From Prorocentrum cordatum (lineage: Eukaryota > Sar > Dinophyceae > Prorocentrales > Prorocentraceae): a stretch of DNA of 64,000 bases. Where the stretch lies: contig CAUYUJ010008113.1 of assembly GCA_963575745.1 (NCBI GenBank), positions 20,001 through 84,000 on the forward strand. Direction: 5' to 3'. This document shows positions 1-9,847 of this stretch, piece after piece (the first letter of the stretch is position 1; every line of letters starts with the position of its first letter). Below the pieces are notes generated by a model. The model did not search any database, had not been told where the DNA came from, and was given only the letters and a program-made list of their open reading frames with translations. A program made the translations under genes and the position numbers.

Positions 1-1230
1 GACGGCGGATGTCAGGGATCGTCCGATTCCTCTCCACCCATTGTTCCGTGTCCCTTGTCAGCATCTTCTGAGCTTTTATTTCTCTCTAATTACCTGGCCT
101 CAGACTTCCTGTCATGAGGAGACTGTGGCGCCTTCTGGCCGCACGGCCTCCCTCGGCGCCCTTCCTATCCCACGGTCCTCCCGCCACGAGGTCGGTTCAG
201 CCGTCGCGCGAACCTGCCCCTCATGACGGCCCCGACGCCCGACGCGTCGCCAGTGCCGGTGCAGGGGCTGGTGCGGATCGATCCGCGTGTGCTCTGCCAT
301 GCGGAGGCGTCCCAGGCCTTGCGCGTCGGGTGCTGGGCTCTCGGGTTGACGTGGGCTGGCCGAGGTCTCGCTCGTACGACTCTGCTTTCCGGGAGCCCCG
401 CCAGGGTCTGTTGACTATGGCGGCCCCACTGGCCCTCACAAGAGGCTCGTCCCATTCCTCCCCCTTGGTCAGGCCGGCATTGCAAGACCGGCTCGTTGCG
501 GAGGTGGAGGAGTCAGTCCCCCAGAGACGAGGACAAAGTCTAACCAGGACATTGGCAAGTCTTTGGTCGTCCAGTGCCGTTTCTCTTGCCACACTGCAGG
601 ATTCGAGACTTTGTCCGGGTCTGAAGGGAGGTTGCGCAAGCTTTTAGGGCTTGTGTCCGGGATTATTCTGGGAGTGTTGCAGTGCAGTTTTTTTCTCGTG
701 CCGCATTCTGAAAAACGTTGTTTCGAAGGGTATTGCATGTCTTGATCTAGCGTGTCCGGGTCTACGGGGCCCTGGAGGAGGAAGAAAGGGATTCGTGAAG
801 GAGAAGTCCCAGGCGGAGGCGAATGGGAATCGAAGACAATCCAAATGAAGTGCTACCAAGACACCCGAAGAGGGCCCAGGATACCCTATGGACTCACTGC
901 AAAAAACAGGGCGGGTCGTCGCGAAGGGTAATTCCGACCGGTGGCACCACACATCTACTTGTTGTGTCCTTCACACTTCTCTTCTGCTTCCCGGAATAAG
1001 TTCGAGGCGGAGGATAAGAAGGGAAGGAAGGGATGATACTTGAGACGGAGGAGGGCGGAGAATGAGAGGGAGGAGAAGATGAGAAGAAAAAAGTCAGAGT
1101 GAGGAGGCGGAGGAGAGAGGTTCCCATCCTGGCGGCGTATTGCCGGCATTTGATGTTCGGGTCTCTCGGATGAAAGGGGGCATCGGATGCCAGACTGCGG
1201 GTGGCCAGCACTTCTGTTCTCCCCGCAGTG
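1..1230. other. No recognisable gene
   Basis: Open frames up to 177 codons exist on both strands but overlap each other and show no domain or conserved motif. Between about 1,010 and 1,130 the plus strand becomes purine-rich. I see no repeat boundary or RNA gene here. Confidence 0.5.
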
Positions 1231-1236
1231 CGAGCA

Positions 1237-1400
1237 GGGGGGGGGGGCGGCGGAGTGACTCAACAGGAGGAGGGAGGGGAAGGGCGAGACAAGAAGAAGA
1301 AGGACAGGACGAGGAGGGGAGGATGGCAGACGGACGATGGGGACGAGGAGCGGGAGGAGAGCCGCTGGAGGGAGTCAGCGGGGCAAGGGGGGTGGTGACG
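1237..1400. repeat. Poly(G) run and purine-rich tract
   Basis: An 11-base G run (1,237-1,247) is followed by a GGA/GAG-rich stretch. Open frames here only translate the low-complexity sequence. The downstream stretch to about 1,790 is GC-rich and has no recognisable gene. Confidence 0.6.
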
Positions 1401-1794
1401 TGATGACACCCGCCCCGTCCCGCCCTCTCGGGCCACGCGGCGGCGCCCGTCCGTGGCCCTTGCGCCCCTTGGCCCCTCCATCCCCTGCTGCCCTCCGCCC
1501 CTCTGCCCCCCAAGCCCGCACCCCGCTGGAACCAAGGCTTATCAGCTACAACATGCAGGCCTTGTGTGCAGGGCCAACGCAAGGCTGGCCGCGCTCTGTC
1601 GGCCCTGGGACGGCCTGGCAGGGCATGGCGGCGGGGCCATTGGGGTGTGCTCGCATGCCTCCTGGTCACTCGTTGGATCGCGATCGTCCAGCGATGCCCC
1701 CCTCTGCCCCGCTCCCAGGAGCTACCCAAAGTTCCAAGGGCTCGCTTCAACACTCCAAATTCCCAGGGCCTCCCTGAAACATCCTGCGAGTAAG

Positions 1795-2176
1795 AGCCTC
1801 TTCTATCATCCCTCCTCCTCTTCCTCCTGCTCCTCCTCCGTCCTTCTCCCCCCTTCGCTTCTAGATGCACCCAGGGGGGTCACTGTCATCCTTCTCATTC
1901 CTCATCCCCCTCCGTCCATCCTGTATGCCCATCACCCGAGCAGACATCCGACGCTCTGATTTTTGTCATGGCGCGGCGCCTGAGGTTCCGACCCTCTCCC
2001 CAGGGGGGAGCTTTTCGTCCCGGATCTATGTTTGATGGTGCCGGGGCCTGATAATGGGGCCCTAAGGACCGAAACCGAGGAAAACCACCAGGACTGAGAC
2101 CATCCCGCCCTTCCTCCGTCGCTTTCCTCCATCTCTCCCTTCTTCTCCCTGCCACCGGGGGCATCGCCCAAGCAAA
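1795..2176. other. Intergenic, small CTC-rich patches
   Basis: Short pyrimidine-rich patches (about 1,805-1,855 and 2,105-2,150) lie in otherwise unremarkable sequence. No gene is supported. Confidence 0.4.
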
Positions 2177-2255
2177 GCCAGGTGCAGCAGGCGCACCCGC
2201 TGCCCGCGCCCGAGCAGCTGCAGCAGATGCACCAGGTGCAGCAGGAGGGCGGTGC
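2177..2255 (+). other. Possible Gln-rich exon remnant
   Basis: One plus-strand frame reads as a Gln/Pro-rich peptide with several QQ and HQ pairs directly before the CTC tract. Composition resembles a low-complexity exon, but there are no splice signals or homology to confirm it. It may simply be CAG-rich DNA. Confidence 0.15.
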
Positions 2256-2269
2256 GGTTTCCCCTCCGC

Positions 2270-2670
2270 CGTGCCTCCGTCCCCCCTCCTCCTTGTCCTC
2301 GTCCTCGTCCTTCCTCCTCCTCATCCTCGTCCTCCTCCTGCTCCTCTTTCCTCCTCCTCCTCCTCCTCCTCCTGCTCCTCCTGCTCCTCCTCCTCCTTCT
2401 CCTTCATCCCTCCTCCCTCCTCCCTCCTCCTTCTCCTCCGCCTCCTCCTCCTCGTCTTCTCCTCTTCCCTCCTTATCCTCGTCCTCCATCCTTCCTCCCT
2501 CCTTCCTCCTCCTTTTCCCTCCACCTCCTCCTCCTCTCCCCCTCCTCCATCCCTCATTCCTCCTCTTCCCTCCTCCTCCTCCTCCTCCTCCTCCTTCCTC
2601 CTCCTCCTCCTCCTCTTCCTCCTCTTCCTCCTCATCTTCCCTTTTCCTCCTCCTGCTCTTCTTCCCTCCT
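2270..2670. repeat. (CTC/TCC)n pyrimidine tract, ~400 bp
   Basis: Interrupted CTC/TCC trinucleotides form a nearly pure polypyrimidine strand. All three plus frames stay open (poly-Ser, -Leu, -Pro) and the minus frame reads Arg/Glu, which is expected of such a tract and is not evidence of a gene. It could form triplex (H-) DNA. Confidence 0.9.
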
Positions 2671-2788
2671 CGATCCCTTCTTCTTTGGGATAACTCCTCC
2701 CTGTCGAACCCCCAGACGTGTCGGTAGGGCGGGCAGGGCGTTTCGCCTTAGACTGCTTCACCACCCTTAGCCCTGATTCTTGAAATGT

Positions 2789-3185
2789 GCAAAAGCTTTA
2801 CAGATGGAGGGCGGGCCGTTTTCGAAATGTTGCTCCCGATTTAGTGCCGCGAAGATTCGCCTTAAAAGTTGGCAGCAGCTTCACGGATGGAGGGCGGTTC
2901 CTTTTCAAAATGTGGCAATTTCCAAAGAGCCGCGCGCACTTGTGTTTTAACGCTTGCAACAGCTTCACGAATGAAGGGCGGGTCCTTTTCAAAACGTGAA
3001 TATCGTTTTCGTTCCGCGCACATTCGTCTTTAAACTGCAACGCGCCTCAGCGCCACGTGCACTCGTCTTAAACGTTTGCAGCTGCTTCAGGGATGGAGGA
3101 CGATCCTTGATCAGCATGTTGCTCTTGCTCACGCGCCGTGCACATTCGCTTATACATTATGCAACAGGTTCAAGGATTAGAGTGT
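2789..3185 (+). repeat. Degenerate ~84-bp tandem repeat
   Basis: A motif like GCAACAGCTTCACGGATGGA recurs at about 2,789, 2,872, 2,956, 3,078 and 3,161. Between motifs there are related segments including TCCTTTTCAAAATGT and CGCGCACTTGT. Spacing is 82-85 bp apart from one ~122-bp interval. About five diverged units are visible. Confidence 0.75.
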
Positions 3186-3495
3186 TTGAAGTCCCAGGAA
3201 GTGTATTTTGCCATGGTTAAGGCTTTGTCAGCACGCTCGTGTGGCGTTGATTCGCGGTCTTGAAGTCTTAGCTTTTTCTGGCACGATTTTGGTCTGTTAC
3301 CAGGGTGCAGCAGTCACGTTGATCCGCGACGTAGGGATACCAGGAATTGTGTTTTAGCTCGAGTGAGGGTTCTCAGACGGTTGTCTTCTAGTCGGCCACT
3401 TCCCACTACAAAGAAAGGCCTTCACGAATTCATGAAGAGGGAATCTTGAGGGAGTGCTCACTGCAACATCGTTGATGCGTCTTGGGCTTACAATG
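3186..3495. other. Intergenic, nothing recognised
   Basis: Mixed-composition sequence between the 84-bp array and the next pyrimidine tract. No gene, RNA or repeat boundary is seen. Confidence 0.4.
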
Positions 3496-3650
3496 ATCCT
3501 CCGTCTTCCTCCCTCCTCCTCCCTGCTCCTCAGCCCCTCATTCCTCCTCCTCGACCTCCTCCTCCTTCTCCTCCTTCTTCCTCCTCCCCCCCTTCCTCCC
3601 CCTCCTCCATCCCTCCCCCTCCTCCACCTTCTCCCCCCTCCCTCGCAAAA
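3496..3650. repeat. (CTC)n-rich pyrimidine tract
   Basis: Interrupted CTC/CCT trinucleotides, similar in kind to the 2.3-2.7 kb tract. The long plus-strand frame across it is a translation of the repeat. Confidence 0.8.
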
Positions 3651-3750
3651 GAAAAACTGCATAAACATAGACGTCCGAAGCTGCGCGTGGATTTCTGAGA
3701 TCGGCGCTGGACCCCCTGTCAACGCCTCCTGTGCCGCCCCTGGAGCGCTA

Positions 3751-3862
3751 GTCGTTGAAAGTTGGATTCCCAGATCCCAACCTATTTTAGGCGCCTCCCT
3801 ACTTCAAGAGTCGAGCGGTTGTCCTTCGTTTCTCCTCTCCAGGGGGCGTGCGGAAACCCAAT
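3751..3862 (+). repeat. Dispersed repeat R1, copy 1
   Basis: About 110 bp containing CTTCAAGAGTCGAGCGGTTG matches 45,985-46,112 in the same orientation. Shared blocks include GTCGTTGAAAGT upstream and GCGGAAACCC downstream. The function is unknown; the second copy sits next to TIR-element sequence. Confidence 0.75.
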
Positions 3863-4889
3863 CTATTTTCAAGATACTTCAACGCCTTCCTACTTCCTGC
3901 TTCTACCCACTTCTTCCGACCGACGAGTACGGTTGCGCATTGGTGTGTCCCTCTGGTACTGACGCGGCCGGCCAGGTCGCATTGGGGGGTTCGGTCAGGT
4001 TCGCCCGCGCGTGCGCGACCGACCGACTGACGAACCAGAAACGTGCTTCGCACCAGAGCAGGACAAGTGTGCGGCGCTTAGGCGAGATCAACACTGCACC
4101 TTCCTATAACATACGCCATGGGGAAACAGGTCCTGAGGTCTTCACAGGTCATGAGGTTTTCTTAGTTCTTGAGTTCTTTGGGCCCTCCACGAGCTCCGGG
4201 ACTGTTACACAGAGACATACTGGGATGAAGAGTTCGTCCTGGGGGAAGGCCCCAGGGTCCAAGACCCGGTTCCCCCCGGACCCGTTCCCCCATGCCGGAG
4301 CATACGAGACATGTTGGCCCAATCGGAGATTCCGAGTCGCACGCGCTCTCACCCGGCGACCCTGTGAAGGCGCTCGCTCGCGCAGAGTCCCGCTGCCCCT
4401 GCCCCGACCTGGGGGCAGGAGGGCAGGCGCCGAGCTCCACCGACAACGCCCCAACTCCGAGTAGGAGAGGCGGCCGTCAAAGAAAAGCGCCGTGCCCACA
4501 CGGGACCGCTTGGACGGCGCAACTTGTATTGGGCGAGGGCGACGGCTCGTTCTCTCGGAAGCGGCCCCGTTTGGTGCGACTCGGCGGCCAGGGACGCGCG
4601 ATGCACCCATGGTGAAGCTTGACAGTCAGCCGAAATCTGGGCGATTCGGCGGCGAACGACATTTCGTCCAGTCGCGCGAGAGGATTTCCTTGCCCCACTC
4701 CTGCCACGCATGTTGCGCTCATGCAGACATTTGAAACGCCATGAAACGCCGACCACGCATTGGTGTTGATTGGTAGATCGGAAGGGTCCGCCTGCGCGAG
4801 GCTGGAGGCTAGAGACCGAAGGCAGGGGGACTGGGAGCATCTGGCAACGAAGAACAAGGATACGTAACAGAAGTTGGAGGAGTAAGAGC
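3863..4889. other. Intergenic, no recognised gene
   Basis: A 336-codon plus frame crosses part of this region but begins in pyrimidine repeat and has no recognisable domain. The 4,170-4,260 stretch loosely resembles the dispersed sequence near 44.0, 47.2 and 50.0 kb (GGGACTGT...GGGATGAAGAG...CCTGGGG). Confidence 0.4.
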
Positions 4890-5560
4890 AGAAGGAATAG
4901 CAGGTAGCATGAGTATGGTCAGCAGTGGCTTGAGCAGGAGTAGTGGGTGTGGGCAGGAGCAGGAGCAGGAGAGGCTGTAGGAGCAGGTGCAGGAGGAGCA
5001 GGGAGCAAGACTGCGAGTGGGAGCTGGAGGCCCAGGAGATGCCAGTCGGGGCAAAACTCCGCCGCCTTGGCTCGAATCTCCTGCCTCGGGCCTCAGCGGC
5101 CACAGCTAGGAGCTCCGAGAACCGGCGGCGAGCGAGGGGGGGAAGTGAGAAGGAGAAAGCCTTCTCAGAAGTTAGCGAGGCTTCTCAGAAGCCCTTTGGC
5201 CTTCTGACAAGTTTTCTGCGTCTTCGGGGAAGGCTCAGAAACAGGTCTCAGAAGGCGCGAGGGTCTCCGAGCCTTCTGAGAAGGCCTTCTCATCCTCACT
5301 TCCTTCCCCCGGGGCTCGCCGCCGAGAGCAGGCCCCGGCGACGGGCCCCGCTGGCGCTGGCTGTTGGCGCCGGTGGCGGGCCAGCTGGCGCCGTCGGCGC
5401 CCGCGAGGGGTCCGCTGGGCGCTGCCGTCGCCCGCGACGGGCTCGCGGGCGCGGACGATGCAGGCGAGGGTCCGCCTGCCGCCGAGGGCGACGGGGGACG
5501 GTGGTCAGGAGGAAAAACATCGAGTGCTGCCAGGAGTCGGGAGCGGAAAAGAGGGGGGTG
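4890..5560 (+). repeat. Dispersed repeat R2, copy 1 (interrupted)
   Basis: This stretch matches 14,255-14,625 with shared landmarks in order: GGAGTAGTGGGTGT, GGAGATGCCAGTCGG, AACTCCGCCGC, GGAGCTCCGAGA, GGCGACGGGCCC and GGGGGACGGTGGTCAGG. Copy 1 carries about 200 extra bases (5,121-5,321) absent from copy 2, so the comparison gives a filled and an empty site. Confidence 0.8.
5121..5321. mobile_element. 201-bp TIR element, TTCTCAGAA family (copy A)
   Basis: The ends are inverted: left has CGGCGAGC then GGGGGGAAGTGAG, and the reverse complement of the right has CGGCGAGC then GGGGGAAGGAAGTGAG. The interior holds repeated palindromic CTTCTCAGAAG boxes. The hexamer CCGAGA flanks both sides (5,115-5,120 and 5,322-5,327) and occurs once at the paralogous site near 14,477. 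This fits a non-autonomous, MITE-like insertion with a 6-bp target duplication. No transposase is present. Confidence 0.72.
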
Positions 5561-5577
5561 ATGACTAGGGGGGGGTG

Positions 5578-5601
5578 GATATCATGGCGCGGGCCATGAT
5601 A
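5578..5601. repeat. Short perfect hairpin
   Basis: ATATCATGGC, a short GC loop, then GGCCATGATAT can form a ~10-bp stem. No function is evident. Confidence 0.5.
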
Positions 5602-5859
5602 TTTCCCCAGATTTCATGGCGCCTCTTCTTATTTCATTACGTCCCTGGCCCCCCCGTCGGGCCGCGCACATGCCGCCGGTCATGATTTGCACCCCCCCCT
5701 CTTTGACGCCCCCCTCTTTGCCGCTCCCGAAGGAGTGCCCCTGGCCCAAGGTGCCCCCAGGATTCTCGGGTGGGCCCGGACGGCATCCACAGCACCCCTC
5801 ACGAGGCCAGAGGGCCCCAGGGGTTCAAGACTGGAGCGACAAGCTTGGGCCAGGGTCAC

Positions 5860-6400
5860 TTCTAGCAACACCCGCAAACAGGTACGGATACTATTACCCT
5901 TTCGTGGGAGGCCCTCAATACTGGGACCGGGTTCGCCGCGGAGAGTCCTGGTCAGAACATACCCCGGAGAGGTGCAGGCGAGGGTCCAGCGGCCGCGGAG
6001 GGCGGCGGGGGATGGTGGCCAGGGGAGGAACATCGAATAAGGAGAAGCATATTCCGATTTCCTTTTTAGCATCATCTTCAAAGAATTTAGGAAAGTCGAA
6101 TAGGAGCAGCCTCCAGGTTCCGCCTAGTAAGCATAATAAGCAACATCTCAGTAGTCGAGTCGGAGAAACTAATAGTGGAGTGTTTGCTCCTCCGTTCGTG
6201 GGAGGTCCTCGTCGCCGCGTCTGGATTCGCCGCGGGATCCTGGCCAGGACGCGCCCCAGGATAAGTCCGTAGAGTACTGGTATCGGTATTGTTTTGTTCC
6301 CCCAGGTGGCAATCTGCCATTGGCGGATTTTGGTGCAAGAGGTATTGGCAGTGGGCGCAGTGCCTGCAGCCAGATGGGGGGGGCCGGGAGGGCTGCTCCA
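5860..6400 (+). repeat. Dispersed repeat R2 downstream part, two blocks
   Basis: TTCGTGGGAGGCCCTC-type blocks followed by GGATTCGCCGCG occur near 5,898 and 6,196 and again near 14,638. The 6,180-6,390 block continues to match 14,630-14,800 (GGTATCGGTAT, CCATTGGCGG, GCAGTGGGCGCAG). No coding function is recognised. Confidence 0.65.
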
Positions 6401-6659
6401 CCTCCGTCCTCGAGCGCACGTGGCAGCGCAAGGCCGCCCGGCGAGGGGCCTGGCGCCCCCGTGTCCCCGGATGTTGCGCGGAGCACTCCGAGCGTAAGGA
6501 CGCTCGTGAGCTTCGCAATTGCACGGTATCGAAGACGCCTACGGCGAATCATTGTCGCCCCCTGCCTTTTTGGAAGCGCCTATGTGGCCGAACGTTGAGG
6601 CCAGACCTGCCAAGCTATCGGACCATGTGTACCCCGAATCGGTTTGGAGAGCCTTCGGG

Positions 6660-7185
6660 GAACACGTGGGCATCTTGTAGGTCATCTTAGCCGCCTGGAG
6701 GCCATTTTGACTCTGTCGGGCCTTCTTGGAGCACGTCTTGGAGGGCTCTTGGGCCGTCTCGGAGGCCATCTTGAGCGTCTTGGAGGCCTCTTGGGCCGTC
6801 TTGGGGGCCTCTTGGGGCCGTCTTGGGCCTCTTGGGCGATCTTTGGGGGCACTTGGGCCGTCTCGGGCCGTCGGAAGCCGAACAATAAGTAAATGCCACA
6901 ATCCTTCAAAAACTCATGGGAAATCAATGATTTTGACCTTTCCGGGCCTTCTTGGAGGCCTCTTGGGCCGTCTTTGGCCATCTTAGTGCTATCTTCGGCC
7001 GTCTTGGTGGGCACCTGGACCGTCCCCGACGCAGAGGACCCCAAGAAGCCCCCAGGAGTCCCCAAGAGGCCCTCCAGCGGCCCCCAGGAAGCCCCAAAAG
7101 GCTTCCAAGAGGCCCCCAGGAGACTCCCAAGGGGCCCCAAGAGGCAACCACGAAGTACCCAAGAGCCCCCCTAGAGCTCTCCAAG
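6660..7185 (+). repeat. ~21-bp degenerate repeat family (R3), copy 1
   Basis: Built from variants of CTTGGAGGCCTCTTGGGCCG at ~21-22 bp steps. Translations are artificial Leu/Gly/Arg repeats. A more conserved core at 6,868-6,960 (GTCGGAAGCCGAA, then CTTCAAAAACTCATGGGAAA, then CAATGATTTTG) recurs in the other R3 copies. Confidence 0.8.
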
Positions 7186-7319
7186 AGGTCTCCGAAAAAC
7201 TTCCACCACGCATATGCGAACAGGCATCCAGCAGGCCACTGGCCCATCACCCAGGCATGGTGGCCTCAGGTCCACAACCCCAGTTACCAAGACGCTCGGT
7301 CTTGGGGAGGGATGCTGAG
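7186..7319. other. Spacer between R3 copy and GAT tract
   Basis: No feature is seen. Confidence 0.4.
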
Positions 7320-7588
7320 GGCGAGGACGACGAAGACGACGACGACAACGATTATGATGATGATGAGGAGGAGGATGATGACGATGATGATGGTGATGCG
7401 GGTGACGATAATGACGATGATGACGATTGCGATGATGACGACGGTAATGACGATGGTGTTGCTGATGGTGGTGGTGCTGATGATGGTGTTGATGGTGATG
7501 GTGATGGTGATGATGACGATGTCGATGACGATGACCATGAAGATGATGGCGATGAGGATGGCGATGGTGACGATTACGAGGATCCTAG
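7320..7588. repeat. (GAT/GAC)n tract, ~270 bp
   Basis: Interrupted GAT/GAC/GGT trinucleotides. The 111-codon plus frame here is almost entirely Asp with some Gly and Glu and looks like repeat translation. A second, longer GAT tract lies at 43.0-43.25 kb. Confidence 0.85.
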
Positions 7589-7705
7589 CTAGAACTTGAG
7601 CGCGCGCGATGGTTCTAGTGTATACCCCAATCAGTGCTTGCACTGAAGGGGTCCTAGCGGAAGTTGAAAGATTTGGCGAAAGTTTCCCGACGATTTTGGT
7701 AGCAG

Positions 7706-7812
7706 GCTGGGTTCCCGGATTTCCGGTTCCGGGTTCCCGTGTTCCCGGTTATTGATTTTGGGCCGATTCCGATGGGTTCTGGGTTCCCGGGCTCCCGGGT
7801 TCCCGGTCGATT
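7706..7812 (+). repeat. GGGTTCCCGG-type short repeat
   Basis: GGGTTCCCGG and close variants recur at irregular 8-20 bp steps. The unit is a near-palindrome. Confidence 0.6.
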
Positions 7813-7852
7813 TCCTCAGCGAAAACCATCCACTGATTGGGGTTATTCTCTG

Positions 7853-7857
7853 GTGTA

Positions 7858-7890
<33 letters not shown>

Positions 7891-7917
7891 TATATACACA
7901 TATATATATATATACAC
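7853..7917. repeat. (TA)n microsatellite at left edge of palindrome
   Basis: Alternating TA with a few CACA interruptions. It is mirrored by the (TA)n tract at 9,823-9,847. Confidence 0.9.
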
Positions 7918-8874
7918 AAGACTGCAGTGGCGCTTCGCGCCATGCATCTTGGTCCTGGAAGTGTGGTGCGCAAGCGAAATTGCAGGAAGGTCAAGCCGAC
8001 AATTTAGCGATCACTCTTTGTTGCCTTTTCTGGCATCCCCGCTATAATAATGTGATTCGTTATCCTTCCTCCATGCTTCTTTTCTTCATGTTCGCAATAC
8101 CCTGCGCATTCTCCCCATCCTCCTCAGCTCTTTATTGCGGAGGCTCCTCGTTGGAGAGCCTCTGGGGGCCTCACAAAAGTTGTTTCAGGCTGTCTTAATG
8201 CTTTCAGGAGACCTCCTGGGTGTATTCTGGGGGCCTCTGGGGGCTTCCTCGGCTACCCTGCCTCCAACCGCGGTCTCCCTGAACGACCGGGTCACGATTT
8301 GGAATGCTTCGGAGGGTGTCTAGGGGCCATCTTGGGCCGCCATGGGGCTCCCTGAGGGCCATCTTGGACCCGTGTTGTGCCGTTTTGGGGCTCTCTCGGA
8401 CTGCCTGGAAGCCCCTTCGGATGGTTGTGGGGCGATTTTGGAGCCTCCCGGGCGGCTTCGGACGCCCAGAAGACCGCCGTCTTGGAGCGTCGGGAAGCCG
8501 AAAAGAGAAGAACCCCAAAATTCACCAAAAACCAACAGAAAACTAATGATTTGTCCCTCTTGGGGCCTTCTTGGGAGTGCTATTGGAGGCCTCTTTGGGG
8601 CCGTCCTGGGGGCCTCTTGGACCATCTTGAGGTCACGTCGGTCACTCTTGGAGCGCTCTTGTGCTGTCTTGGGGGTCTCTGGGACGTCTCCGATGACCCC
8701 CCTGATCGCCCCAGGTGTGCTGCGAAGGCTTGTCAAAACGCCCTGCAAGGCCCGGGGGGCCGCTTCGAGGCCCGTCCGGAGGGTTCCAAAGCCCCAGATC
8801 CCGGGAGTCCGGTTTTGGGGGGGGGGGAAGGGTTTTCCCCCCGCCCGGGCTTACAAAAATATAGGAAGAGGAAT
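7913..8874 (+). repeat. Left arm of ~1.9-kb palindrome (R3 copy 2)
   Basis: This arm is the reverse complement of 8,875-9,824 with roughly 85-90% identity by eye. Shared blocks run in order from AAGACTGCAGTGGCGCTTCG (7,918) through GCGGAGGCTCCTC (8,139), CACGATTTGGAATGCTTCGG (8,293) and GTCGGGAAGCCG (8,489) to the central ATAGGAAGAGG. The interior contains the ~21-bp R3 repeat and its conserved core (8,481-8,575). Frames across it show no known domain. Confidence 0.9.
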
Positions 8875-8881
8875 ATTCCTC
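8868..8881. repeat. Palindrome centre
   Basis: GAGGAATATTCCTC is a perfect 14-bp palindrome with no spacer. Flanking TATATTTTT and AAAAATATA extend the symmetry with one or two mismatches, so the two arms abut directly. Confidence 0.9.
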
Positions 8882-9824
8882 ATCCTATATTTTTATAAGC
8901 CTGGGCGGGGGAAAACCAGTCCCCCCGCCCCCCGTAATACCGGACCCCCGGGATCTGGAGCTTTGGGACCCTCCGGACGGGCCTCGAAGCGGCCCCCCTG
9001 GGCCTCGCAGGGCGTTTTGCCAAGCCTTCGCAGCACACCCAGGGCGATCGGGGGTCACCGGAGACGTCCCAGAGACCCCCAAAACAGCACACGAGCGCTC
9101 CAAGAAGCCGTCATACCCCGAAAAATCGCTCCAAAACGTACCAAGAGGCCTCCAATAGCACTCCCAAGAAGGCCCCAAGAGGGAAAAATCATTGATTCTA
9201 TGTATGTTTTGGGTGCATTTGGGGTTCTCCTCTTTCCGGCTTCCCGACGCTCCAAGACGGCGGTCTCCTAGGCGTCCGAAGCCTCCTGGGAGGCTCCAAA
9301 ATCGCCCCACAACCATCCGAAGGGGCTTCCAGGCAGTCCAAGAGAGCCCCAAAACGGCACAACAGGGGTCCAAAATGGCCCTGAGAGAGCACCATGGCGG
9401 CCCAAGATGGCCCCAAGACACCCTCCGAAGCATTCCAAATCGTGACCCGGTCGTTCAGGGAGACCGCGGTTAGAGGCAGGTTGGCCTTAGAAAGCCCTAG
9501 AGGCCCCCGGAACACACCCAGGAGGCCTCCAGAAGGCTTTTCGAAAGCCTGAGAACATTGGTGAGGCCCCCAGAGGCTCTCCAAGGAGGAGCCTCCGCAA
9601 AAAGAGCTGAGGAGGATGGGGATTATGCCCAGGGTATGGCAAGAATGAGGAAAGATAAGCATGGAGGAAGGATAACGAACAACATATTATAACGGCGATG
9701 CTAGAAAAGGCAGCAAGGAGTTATCGCTAAATTGTCGGCTTGACCTTCCTGCCATTTCCGCCTACATACCAAACTTCAAGGGCCAAGGTGCATGGCGCGA
9801 AGCGCCACTGCAGTCTTGTGTGTA
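8875..9824 (-). repeat. Right arm of ~1.9-kb palindrome (R3 copy 3)
   Basis: Reverse-complement counterpart of 7,913-8,874. It ends with the hairpin GGCGCGAAGCGCC (9,794-9,806), then TGCAGTCTTGTGTATATA. The conserved R3 core lies on the minus strand at about 9,170-9,260. Scattered substitutions and small indels between arms mean this is not a trivial assembly mirror. Confidence 0.9.
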
Positions 9825-9847
9825 TATATATATATATATATATATTC
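9823..9847. repeat. (TA)n microsatellite at right edge of palindrome
   Basis: Alternating TA tract that mirrors the one at 7,853-7,917 and joins the next R3 copy. Confidence 0.9.

Noticed and set aside
2252-2770. Several 140-180-codon Ser/Leu/Pro-rich frames
   Set aside because: All three plus frames are open simultaneously because the DNA is an interrupted CTC/TCC tract; there is no non-repeat protein sequence.
5150-5300. TTCTCAGAA boxes as heat-shock elements
   Set aside because: A heat-shock element has TTC and GAA separated by two bases in alternating pentamers; here the gap is three, and the boxes lie inside a TIR element rather than upstream of a gene.
6697-6716. GGAGGCCATTTTGACTC, another partial spliced-leader look-alike
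   Set aside because: It is one variant of the 21-bp R3 repeat (GGAGGCCATCTTG), so the resemblance is incidental.
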